Source of the DNA: Amycolatopsis sp. CA-230715
GTDB taxonomy: Bacteria > Actinomycetota > Actinomycetes > Mycobacteriales > Pseudonocardiaceae
Reading direction: 5' to 3'
DNA length: 64,000 nucleotides
Assembly: GCF_018736145.1 (NCBI RefSeq)
Contig: NZ_CP059997.1
Coordinates: forward strand, 1,859,501-1,923,500
Shown here one piece after another: positions 1 through 6,926 of this stretch (the first letter of the stretch is position 1; the number at the start of each line of letters is the position of its first letter). Below the pieces are notes generated by a model. It had not been told where the DNA came from. It did no database searches and saw only the letters and a program-made list of their open reading frames with translations. The translations under genes were made by a program, and so were the position numbers.

Positions 1-245
1 TGGAACGGGCCGCGCTGGCCAGGCGGCGCGAGTTCGACCGGATCGTGACGGAACTGGTCAAGCAGGCCGCCGCCGAGGGCGACGTGCGCGCGGACGTGGA
101 CCCCGCGGTGACGAGCAGGCTGCTGTTCGGCATGGTCAACTCGCTCATCGAGTGGTACCGCCCCCGCCGCGGCGACGGCGGCGAACTCGCCGACGCCGTC
201 TGCAAAATCGCCTTCGACGGACTGCGCTTGCCGCCTACGAAATGA
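1..245 (+). CDS. TetR-family regulator, C-terminal fragment
   Basis: The gene runs in from the left edge; the frame starting at base 3 stays open to TGA at 243-245. The visible 80 residues are helical and include a stretch around DPAVTSRLLFGMVNSLIEWYRP, which resembles the ligand-binding and dimerisation end of TetR repressors (residues such as LLFGMxNSxxEWYRP are common there). The DNA-binding helix-turn-helix would lie outside the window. It overlaps the next, opposing gene by 11 bp. The TetR call rests only on the C-terminal domain, so it is moderately secure; the regulated target is unknown. Confidence 0.7.
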   Translation, partial: ERAALARRREFDRIVTELVKQAAAEGDVRADVDPAVTSRLLFGMVNSLIEWYRPRRGDGGELADAVCKIAFDGLRLPPTK

Positions 246-495
246 GCGGTGGGTCCGCCTGCCAGCCGGACTGCCACAGGAGTGCTTCGTGCAGTTCGCG
301 GATGAGGTGCTCGTCGTCGGCATCGGACGGGTCCTCGCCCACCGGCAGCCAGGTTCGCGCGACCGGTGTCCCGTCGATACGGCGGATGAGCAGGATTCCC
401 GGGTAGACGAGTACCTCGCCGGTGCCGATCCGCACGCACCGGCGTTCGAGGCGCACCGTGACCGACCGGCGCGCCCCCCTCGATTCCGTTGTCAT
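235..495 (-). CDS. Small hypothetical protein
   Basis: This is an 86-residue protein that I do not recognise. It starts at ATG (CAT on the plus strand at 493-495), has a G-rich stretch about 6 nt upstream that could be a weak ribosome site, and uses strongly GC-biased third positions like a real gene. It begins with a basic stretch, then a short beta-like region (GEVLVYPGILLIRR), then an acidic helix. No signal peptide or membrane segment is visible. It converges on the TetR fragment with an 11-bp overlap. It could be spurious, but the codon bias argues for a gene. Confidence 0.5.
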   Translation of the reverse strand: MTTESRGARRSVTVRLERRCVRIGTGEVLVYPGILLIRRIDGTPVARTWLPVGEDPSDADDEHLIRELHEALLWQSGWQADPPLIS

Positions 496-583
496 GACGC
501 CCCCACCGCCGTTCTATGGAGGGTCCGTCGCGGCGGGGATCCCGTTGGTTACCAGCGGTTCGTTCCGGTTGGGTAACGGCCCC

Positions 584-1624
584 TCAGCGCGCGGGGCGGC
601 GGGCGAACGCGGCGGGGGTGGTGCCGGTCCAGCGCTTGAAGGCGTAGATGAAGCTCGACGCTTCGGCGTAGCCGAGCCGCACGGCGACGTCCTCGACCGA
701 CAGCGCGCCGGTGGCGAGCATTTCCTCGGCGAGGGTCTGGCGCACTTCGTCGACGAGGCCGCGGTAGCTCGTGCCCGCCTCGGTGAGGCGGCGGCGCAGG
801 GTGCGGGGGCTCATCGCGAGCCACCTGGCGACCTCGTCCATGCCCGAGTCGACGCCGCCGACCCTGATCAGCCGTTCCCTTACCTCGTGGGCGATCCCGG
901 ACCGGCGGCGGCGGCGCGTGACCATCGCGCGGCACTGCGCCTCGCAGATCGCGACGGTGTGCTCGTTCGCCTGCGGCAGCGGGTGGCCGAGGAAGCCGGC
1001 GTCGATGGTCGTCGCGCAGCTCGGCGCGGAAAACACCGGCACGATGCGGAAAACCTTGTGGTAGGAGTCCGTTGTGGACGGTGTGGGGTGCCGGAAGGTC
1101 AGCGTCCGCAGCTCGATCGCGGGCAGCAGGTCCCGCAGCACGGTGACGATCGCCGACAGGTCGCGCAGCACCAGGAAGCGCGCGACGTCGCCGGGCACCT
1201 TGTCGTCGTGCATGGTCAGCGTGATCACGTCGCCTTCGACCGCGACGCGCGGGATGCAGAAGGTGAAGCTGAGATCGAGGTAGCGCAGCGCGAAGGTCAT
1301 CGCGTCGCGCAGGGTGGGGCTGCTGACGCAGGCGAAGCCGAAGATGCCGAACGTGGTGACCCGGTAGCGGCAGCCGAGGTCGAGCGCGGTGCTGTCGGCG
1401 CGCTCCCCGACCGCGCGCACGAGGTTGCGGACCACGGCCAGCTCCTGGCGCGCGTCGACCTGGAGCTCGGGATCGCGCAGCCGCGCCGGGTCCAGGGCGG
1501 TCCCGCGCAGCATCGCGTCCACGCCGAGGCCGCGTTCGGCGCCGAACCGGCTGATCAGCGCGACGCTCGCGGCGCTGCGCGGGAAGTCCCAGTCGCGGAC
1601 CGCGGGCGCGGCTAGCTCTGCCAT
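584..1624 (-). CDS. AraC-family transcriptional regulator (Arabinose_bd type)
   Basis: This 346-residue cytoplasmic regulator has two parts. Residues about 20-210 resemble the N-terminal domain of OruR/ArgR-like AraC regulators (pattern AVVRNLVRAVGE...LGCRYRVTTFGIFGFA). Residues about 240-340 form the double helix-turn-helix, with MDEVARWLAMSPRTLRRRL as the first and SVEDVAVRLGYAEASSFIYAFKRWTG as the second helix pair. The close FKRWTGTTPAAFR-like ending is typical of the family. It is transcribed away from the AlkZ-like gene, with 89 bp between the two starts. Regulators of this branch usually control a neighbouring catabolic gene, but none is evident here, so the ligand is unknown. Confidence 0.88.
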   Translation of the reverse strand: MAELAAPAVRDWDFPRSAASVALISRFGAERGLGVDAMLRGTALDPARLRDPELQVDARQELAVVRNLVRAVGERADSTALDLGCRYRVTTFGIFGFACVSSPTLRDAMTFALRYLDLSFTFCIPRVAVEGDVITLTMHDDKVPGDVARFLVLRDLSAIVTVLRDLLPAIELRTLTFRHPTPSTTDSYHKVFRIVPVFSAPSCATTIDAGFLGHPLPQANEHTVAICEAQCRAMVTRRRRRSGIAHEVRERLIRVGGVDSGMDEVARWLAMSPRTLRRRLTEAGTSYRGLVDEVRQTLAEEMLATGALSVEDVAVRLGYAEASSFIYAFKRWTGTTPAAFARRPAR

Positions 1625-1701
1625 GGCCGGAATTATTGGTCCTCCGCGCCGTCCTGGCCACTCGTTGCCGATTGCGGACGGGAACTGGCCGCAATGCCGG
1701 T

Positions 1702-1713
1702 TAAGCTGCGATC
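1702..1713 (+). promoter_or_regulatory. -10 element TAAGCT, likely leaderless start
   Basis: TAAGCT at 1702-1707 lies 6 nt before the ATG at 1714. This is the spacing expected when transcription begins at the start codon. No Shine-Dalgarno sequence precedes the ATG. No convincing -35 box was found. Confidence 0.5.
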
Positions 1714-2820
1714 ATGACCAGCTCCGTGCTCAGTTCGCGCGCGCTCAACCGGGCCACGCTCGCCAGGCAGCTGCTCCTGCGCCGCTCGCCGATGTCCGCG
1801 CTGGACGCGATCCGCCACCTCGCCGGTTTGCAGGCGCAGGCACCTTTTCCGCCGTACTACGCGCTGTGGGCCCGGCTGTCCGGCTTCTCCCCCGGCGACC
1901 TGTCGAAACTCATCCTGGACCGGTCGGTGGTGCGGACGGCGCTCATGCGCGGCACGGTCCACCTGGTCACCGCGGACGACTGCCTGGCGTGGCGTCCCGC
2001 CGTGCAGCCGGTGCTGGCGCAGTCGCTGCGCGCCGCCAACCAGCACACGCCGGAAATCGCGGGCCTCGACCTCGACGACTTCGCGAAGACCGCGCGCAAG
2101 CTGCTCGCCGAGCGCACGCACACCTCGGCGGAGCTGGGCAAGGCGCTCGCCGAACGCTGGCCTGGCCGGGCGCCGTCCTCGCTGATGTTCGCCGCGCGGA
2201 ACCTGCTGCCGCTGGTCCAGGTTCCGCCGCGCGGCGTGTGGGGCAAGGCGGGGCAGCCCGCCTACGCGACCGCGGAGGACTGGCTCGGCCGCGAGCAGGG
2301 CGAGCCGGATTTCGACGGGCTGGTACTGCGCTACCTCGGCGCGTTCGGGCCCGCGTCGGTCGCCGACGTGCAGGTGTGGGCGGGAATCACCCGGCTGGGC
2401 GAAGTCGTCGACCGGCTGCGGCCGCGGCTGCGCGTGTTTCGCGACGAGCAGGGCCGGGAGCTGGTCGACCTGCCGGACGCGCCGCGCCCCGATCCGGACA
2501 CCCCGGCGCCGCCCCGGTTCCTCGGTGCCTACGACCAGCTCGTGCTGTCCTACGCCGATCGCACGCGCGTGCTGTCCGACGAGCACCGCAAGCGGTTGAT
2601 CACGAAGAACGCGGTCATCCCCGGCACCGTGCTGGCGGGCGGCATGATCAAGGGGACCTGGAAGACGGTCAAGGACGGCACGCGCGCGACGCTGGTGGTC
2701 ACGCCGTTCGAGCGACTGTCCAAACGCGACACGACGGCGCTGTCCTCGGCCGGGGCGCGGCTGCTGAAGTTCGCCGAGCCCGCGGCCGAGGACCACGACA
2801 TCCGGTTCGAAACGGATTAA
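1714..2820 (+). CDS. AlkZ-like winged-helix DNA glycosylase (HTH_42 family)
   Basis: This 368-residue protein matches the winged-helix DNA-binding (HTH_42/AlkZ) family. Members such as Streptomyces AlkZ unhook azinomycin interstrand crosslinks or excise bulky alkylated bases. The catalytic QxQ motif is present as Q40-A-Q42 inside LAGLQAQAPFPPYYALWARL. The alternative AlkX/YcaQ branch has QxD, so this looks like the AlkZ-type side. Further family marks are the RTALMRGTVHLVTADD stretch (about residues 72-87) and the C-terminal FLGAYDQLVLSYADR region. It ends with a 4-bp overlap of stop codons with the convergent lipoprotein gene. A self-resistance role would need a genotoxin cluster nearby and none is visible, so general base-excision repair is the safer reading. 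Confidence 0.85.
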   Translation: MTSSVLSSRALNRATLARQLLLRRSPMSALDAIRHLAGLQAQAPFPPYYALWARLSGFSPGDLSKLILDRSVVRTALMRGTVHLVTADDCLAWRPAVQPVLAQSLRAANQHTPEIAGLDLDDFAKTARKLLAERTHTSAELGKALAERWPGRAPSSLMFAARNLLPLVQVPPRGVWGKAGQPAYATAEDWLGREQGEPDFDGLVLRYLGAFGPASVADVQVWAGITRLGEVVDRLRPRLRVFRDEQGRELVDLPDAPRPDPDTPAPPRFLGAYDQLVLSYADRTRVLSDEHRKRLITKNAVIPGTVLAGGMIKGTWKTVKDGTRATLVVTPFERLSKRDTTALSSAGARLLKFAEPAAEDHDIRFETD

Positions 2821-3476
2821 CGGACCACGTTGGCGGAAAGCTGGCTCTCGTTGGCCGCCGAGCAGGCCTGCTGGGCGTCCTCGACGAACATGGCGGCGGT
2901 GTCGCCCGGCGCGTACACGCGGAGGCCGCGGACGTCGGTCGGCTTGCACTCCGGCCCGTACATCTCGGTGCGCGCGATCTTGAGCGGGCTGGCCGCGCTC
3001 TTGCCCGGCGCGAGCGTCACCACCTTGCCCTTGCCCTTCGGCTCGCGGGTGGCGGGCTTGCCGACCTGGGCGCCGTTGGTGCCGGTCACGAACGACACGC
3101 CGGGCGAGCCCTGGAGCGTGCAGGTCCGGCTGCCGGTGTTGGTGAACTGCAGGTTCGGGAAGGTGCTGCCAGCGCCCGCGCCGTCGCCGGAGGTCAGCGA
3201 GACCTTCAGCTCCCCTGCCTTGCAGGTGCCGGGAGCGGTGGGGCCGTCCTGGGCGTCGCCGCCGTCGGGCTGCCCCTTCGGCTGGGAGCTGGGGGCCGGG
3301 CTGGACGAGGGCGGCGCGGAGCCGGTGGCCGGTGCGGACGTGGAGGATTCCGTGGTCGGCGCCGCGGCCTGCTGCGGGGCGGACCCGGTGTTGCCGCCAC
3401 CGCAGGCGGACAGGAGCCCGCCGACGCCGATCGCCGCGGCGAGCACCAGGGTCGCGGTACTGGTCCTCTTCGTCAT
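2817..3476 (-). CDS. DUF4232-domain lipoprotein
   Basis: This is a 219-residue exported lipoprotein. The start was set at ATG 3476 because AAGGAG lies at the right distance upstream; a longer reading frame reaches 3614 but lacks such a site. Residues 1-25 form a lipoprotein signal ending in the lipobox LLSAC. A low-complexity Ser/Thr/Pro/Ala linker (about residues 26-80) separates the membrane anchor from a C-terminal DUF4232 domain with CTLQGSPGVSF and two cysteine pairs. The domain's biochemical role is not established. A paralogue sits at 19581-20273. It converges with the AlkZ-like gene. Confidence 0.88.
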   Translation of the reverse strand: MTKRTSTATLVLAAAIGVGGLLSACGGGNTGSAPQQAAAPTTESSTSAPATGSAPPSSSPAPSSQPKGQPDGGDAQDGPTAPGTCKAGELKVSLTSGDGAGAGSTFPNLQFTNTGSRTCTLQGSPGVSFVTGTNGAQVGKPATREPKGKGKVVTLAPGKSAASPLKIARTEMYGPECKPTDVRGLRVYAPGDTAAMFVEDAQQACSAANESQLSANVVR

Positions 3477-3687
3477 CGTCTCGCTCTCCTTCGTCGCTGG
3501 CGGGAAGTCCCTAGCCGGGTTCCCCTCTGCCGAGCCCTTTACCCGTAAGACGCGTGTGAACCACGTCGGTTGGCGACTTGCGATCTTTTTGTGATCCTCG
3601 GCAAGACTTGGCAACCACGCGATCCGAATGGCCGGAAGTCTCGATTCCGTGGCCGCGGTGAGCCTTCAATCCAGGGAGATGGCGTCG

Positions 3688-3699
3688 TAACGTCGCCCT
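3688..3699 (+). promoter_or_regulatory. -10 element TAACGT, likely leaderless start
   Basis: TAACGT (3688-3693) lies 6 nt before ATG 3700. The nearest purine-rich stretch (GGGAG, around 3674) is too far away to act as a ribosome site, which supports a leaderless transcript. Confidence 0.5.
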
Positions 3700-5154
3700 A
3701 TGGGTACAACGAAGTCGGTGGTGATCGTCGGCAGCGGGTTCGGCGGGATCGGCACCGCGATCGAGCTGAAGCGGGCCGGTTTCGACGACTTCGTGATCCT
3801 CGAGCGGGCGGCCGAGGTCGGCGGGGTGTGGCGCGAGAACACCTACCCCGGCGCGGCGTGCGACATCCCGTCACCGCTGTATTCGTTCTCCTACGAGCAG
3901 AACCCGCACTGGCCGAAGCGGTATTCGCAGCAGCCCGACATCCACGCCTACCTGAAGCGCGTCGTCGAGAAGTACGGGCTCACCCCGCACCTGCGGTTCG
4001 GTGTGACGGTCACCGGCGCGACCTTCGACGAGCGGACCGCGCGCTGGCGCGTCCACACCGACACCGGGGACTACGACGCGCGCGTGTTCGTCCCCGCGGT
4101 CGGTCAGCTCTCGCGTCCGGTGTGGCCGGACATCCCGGGACAGGAATCCTTTGAAGGCACCGCTTTCCACTCCGCGCGGTGGGACCACGGGTGCGATCTC
4201 ACCGGCAAGCGGGTCGCGGTGATCGGGACCGGCGCGAGCGCGATCCAGTTCGTGCCCGAAATCCAGCCGGAGGCCGGGAAGCTGACCGTTTTCCAGCGAA
4301 CGCCGCCGTACATCATGGCGAAGCACGACACCCGCTACCGGCCGTGGCAGCACCGGCTGTTCCGCACGCTGCCGCCGGCGCAAGGTTTCGGGCGGCTGCG
4401 GATCTGGCTGCTCGGCGAGTACGCGACCTACGCGCTGACCCGGAAACCGTGGCTGGCCAAGGGGTTCGAGCTGCGGACCGCGCAGCTGCGCCGCCGCTAC
4501 GTGAAGGACCGCGCGCTGCGGGCGAAGGTCGAACCGCGCTACCAGATGGGCTGCAAGCGGATCCTGTTCACCAACGACTACCTCCCCGCGCTCACGAAGC
4601 CGAACGTCACCGTGGAGACCGAGAAGATCATCGAGATCACCCCGCGCGGCGTCCGGACGGCCGACGGCACCGAGCACGAGGCCGACGTGCTGATCTACGG
4701 CACCGGGTTCGCCGCCACGGATTTCCTCGGCGAGCTGGACGTGCGCGGGCTCGGCGGCCGTGAGCTGGCCGCGGACTGGGACAAGGGCGCGCACGCCTAC
4801 CTCGGCATGGCGGTGCCGGGGTACCCGAACCTGTTCTGCGTCTACGGCCCCAACACGAACCTCGGCACCGGGTCCATCGTGTACATGATCGAACGCCAGG
4901 CCCGCTACATCCGGCAGGCCGTCGAGGCACTGTCCAAACCGGACGTGTCCTATTTGGATGTCCACACCGAAGTGGCACGGCGCTTCGACGAGGAGATCCA
5001 GCGCAGGCTGGCGGACACCGTGTGGACGACGTGTTCGAGCTGGTACCGGACCGACGACGGGCGCGTCACCACGAACTGGCCGGGCCTGGTCAGCGAGTAC
5101 CACCGGCGGACGCGCGAACTCGACCTCGGCGACTACCGGGTGGTGACCTCGTGA
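3700..5154 (+). CDS. Flavin-containing Baeyer-Villiger-type monooxygenase
   Basis: This 484-residue FAD/NADPH enzyme probably inserts or adds one oxygen atom to a ketone, aldehyde or soft nucleophile. The N-terminal Rossmann fold shows GSGFGGIG (residues 11-18), followed by the family stretch VGGVWRENTYPGAACDIPS. A Baeyer-Villiger-type fingerprint appears as FEGTAFHSARW (about 150-160, pattern FxGxxxHxxxW). The NADPH-binding Rossmann motif is GTGASAIQ (about 176). YGTGFAATDFL near residue 340 is also typical. The stop codon overlaps the GTG start of the next gene by 4 bp, so the two flavoproteins are translationally coupled and plausibly act on one hydrophobic substrate such as a sterol or terpenoid. 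The substrate is inference. Confidence 0.9.
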   Translation: MGTTKSVVIVGSGFGGIGTAIELKRAGFDDFVILERAAEVGGVWRENTYPGAACDIPSPLYSFSYEQNPHWPKRYSQQPDIHAYLKRVVEKYGLTPHLRFGVTVTGATFDERTARWRVHTDTGDYDARVFVPAVGQLSRPVWPDIPGQESFEGTAFHSARWDHGCDLTGKRVAVIGTGASAIQFVPEIQPEAGKLTVFQRTPPYIMAKHDTRYRPWQHRLFRTLPPAQGFGRLRIWLLGEYATYALTRKPWLAKGFELRTAQLRRRYVKDRALRAKVEPRYQMGCKRILFTNDYLPALTKPNVTVETEKIIEITPRGVRTADGTEHEADVLIYGTGFAATDFLGELDVRGLGGRELAADWDKGAHAYLGMAVPGYPNLFCVYGPNTNLGTGSIVYMIERQARYIRQAVEALSKPDVSYLDVHTEVARRFDEEIQRRLADTVWTTCSSWYRTDDGRVTTNWPGLVSEYHRRTRELDLGDYRVVTS

Positions 5155-6830
5155 GCGACTACGACGTGCTGGTGATCGGGTCCGGGTTCGGCGGCAGCGT
5201 CACCGCGTTGCGGCTGACCGAGAAGGGGTACCGCGTCGGCGTGCTGGAGGCGGGGCGGCGGTTCGCCGACGACGAGTTCGCGAAGACCTCGTGGCGGGTG
5301 CGGAAGTACCTGTGGGCGCCGAAGTTCGGCTGCTTCGGGATCCAGCGCCTGACCCTGCTGAAGAACACCTTCGTGATGAGCGGGACCGGGGTGGGCGGCG
5401 GCTCGCTCGTCTACGCGAACACGCTCTACGAACCGCCGGACGCCTTCTACCGCGACCCGCAGTGGGCGCACATCACGGACTGGCGCGCGGAGCTGGCGCC
5501 GCACTACGACCAGGCGAAGCGGATGCTGGGCGTCACGGAGAACCCGCTGACGACCGAGGCCGACGAGGTGCTGAAGGAGGTCGCGGACGAGATGGGGATC
5601 GGGCACACCTACCGGCGCACCCCGGTCGGCGTGCTCTTCGGCGAGCCAGGCGCTCGGGTTCCCGACCCGTTCTTCGGTGGCGCCGGGCCGGAACGGCGTG
5701 CCTGCCGCCAGTGCGGCCAGTGCATGACGGGCTGCCGTCACGGCGCGAAGAACACGCTGGTGAAGAACTATCTTTACCTGGCAGAGCGCGCGGGCGCGGT
5801 GGTGCACCCGCTGACCACCGTGACGTCGGTGCGCCCCGACGGCGCGGGCTACCGGGTGGAGACCGAGCGGACCGGCCGGTGGTTCGGGCGCCGCGGGCGC
5901 GCGTTCACCGCGGACCAGGTGGTGTTCGCCGCGGCCTCGCTCGGCACGCAGCGGCTGCTGCACCGGCAGCGCGACACCGGCGCGCTCCCGCGGATTTCGC
6001 CGCGGCTGGGCATGCTGGCGAGGACCAATTCCGAGGCGGTGCTCGCGGCGAAGTCGAAGCGGAACGACACCGATTTCACCCGGGGCGTCGCGATCACCTC
6101 GTCGATCCACCCGGACACGGTCACGCATGTCGAACCCGTGCGCTACGGCAAGGGCAGCAATCTGCTCGGCATGCTCGCCACCGTGCTCGTCGACGCCGAA
6201 CCCGGCCGGAAGCGCTGGGCGCTCGGGCTGCGCGAACTGGTGCGCGAGCGGCGGCACCTGGTGCGGATCCTGAGCGTGCGGCGCTTCTCCGAGCGGATGA
6301 TCGGCCTGCTGGTGATGCAGGCGCTGGACAACTCGGTGACCACCTACACGCGGCGCGGCCTGTTCGGCAGGCGGATGACGACGAAGCAGGGCGTCGGCGC
6401 GCCGTCGCCGGAGTGGATCCCGGCCGGGCACGAGGTGGCGCGGCGGGTGGCGGCGAAGATCGACGGCATCCCGCAGGGCGCGTGGACCGATTTCGTCAAC
6501 ATCCCGGTCACCGGGCACTTCATCGGCGGCTGCGCGATCGGCGACGGGCCGGACACCGGGGTGCTCGATCCGTACCAGCGCCTCTACGGGCATCCGGGGC
6601 TGCACGTCGTGGACGGCTCGGCGATTTCGGCGAACCTCGGCGTGAACCCGTCGCTGACGATCACCGCGCAGGCGGAGCGCGCGATGTCGTTCTGGCCGAA
6701 CAAGGGTGACGCCGACGAACGGCCGCCGCTCGGCGCCGGATACCGCAGGCTTCGCGCGGTGGCGCCGAAGAACCCCGTAGTGCCCGCGGCCGCGCCCGGC
6801 GCGCTGCGGTTGCCGATCACCCCCGTGTGA
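5151..6830 (+). CDS. GMC-type oxidoreductase (ChoD-like) with Cys cluster
   Basis: The start was set at GTG 5151, which overlaps the previous stop (GTGA), giving 559 residues. The FAD-binding motif is GSGFGGS (residues 10-16), followed by MSGTGVGGGSLVYANTLY. The C-terminal region has GHFIGGCAIG and LHVVDGSAISANLGVNPSLT, as in cholesterol-oxidase-like GMC enzymes. C185-x2-C188-x2-C191-x3-C195 within CRQCGQCMTGCRHGAKNT resembles a ferredoxin-type [4Fe-4S] ligand set. A very similar CGxCMTGCRxxAKNT stretch occurs in mycobacterial ChoD (Rv3409c). The enzyme probably oxidises an alcohol on a hydrophobic ring substrate. Its partner is the coupled monooxygenase. The genuine substrate and any cluster content are not shown by sequence. 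Confidence 0.87.
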   Translation: MSDYDVLVIGSGFGGSVTALRLTEKGYRVGVLEAGRRFADDEFAKTSWRVRKYLWAPKFGCFGIQRLTLLKNTFVMSGTGVGGGSLVYANTLYEPPDAFYRDPQWAHITDWRAELAPHYDQAKRMLGVTENPLTTEADEVLKEVADEMGIGHTYRRTPVGVLFGEPGARVPDPFFGGAGPERRACRQCGQCMTGCRHGAKNTLVKNYLYLAERAGAVVHPLTTVTSVRPDGAGYRVETERTGRWFGRRGRAFTADQVVFAAASLGTQRLLHRQRDTGALPRISPRLGMLARTNSEAVLAAKSKRNDTDFTRGVAITSSIHPDTVTHVEPVRYGKGSNLLGMLATVLVDAEPGRKRWALGLRELVRERRHLVRILSVRRFSERMIGLLVMQALDNSVTTYTRRGLFGRRMTTKQGVGAPSPEWIPAGHEVARRVAAKIDGIPQGAWTDFVNIPVTGHFIGGCAIGDGPDTGVLDPYQRLYGHPGLHVVDGSAISANLGVNPSLTITAQAERAMSFWPNKGDADERPPLGAGYRRLRAVAPKNPVVPAAAPGALRLPITPV

Positions 6831-6926
6831 GGGATGGCCCGCTCGAAGTCCCGGGGGGTGTTCCGGACGGCACGTCCGCACGGGCAGAATGCCCTTCGGA
6901 CTTCATCGAGAGGGCGGACGAGGAAC

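Noticed and set aside
1714..2820. AlkZ-like gene as self-resistance for a DNA-crosslinking antibiotic
   Set aside because: No biosynthetic genes for such a compound occur in the window, and family members without clusters are common.
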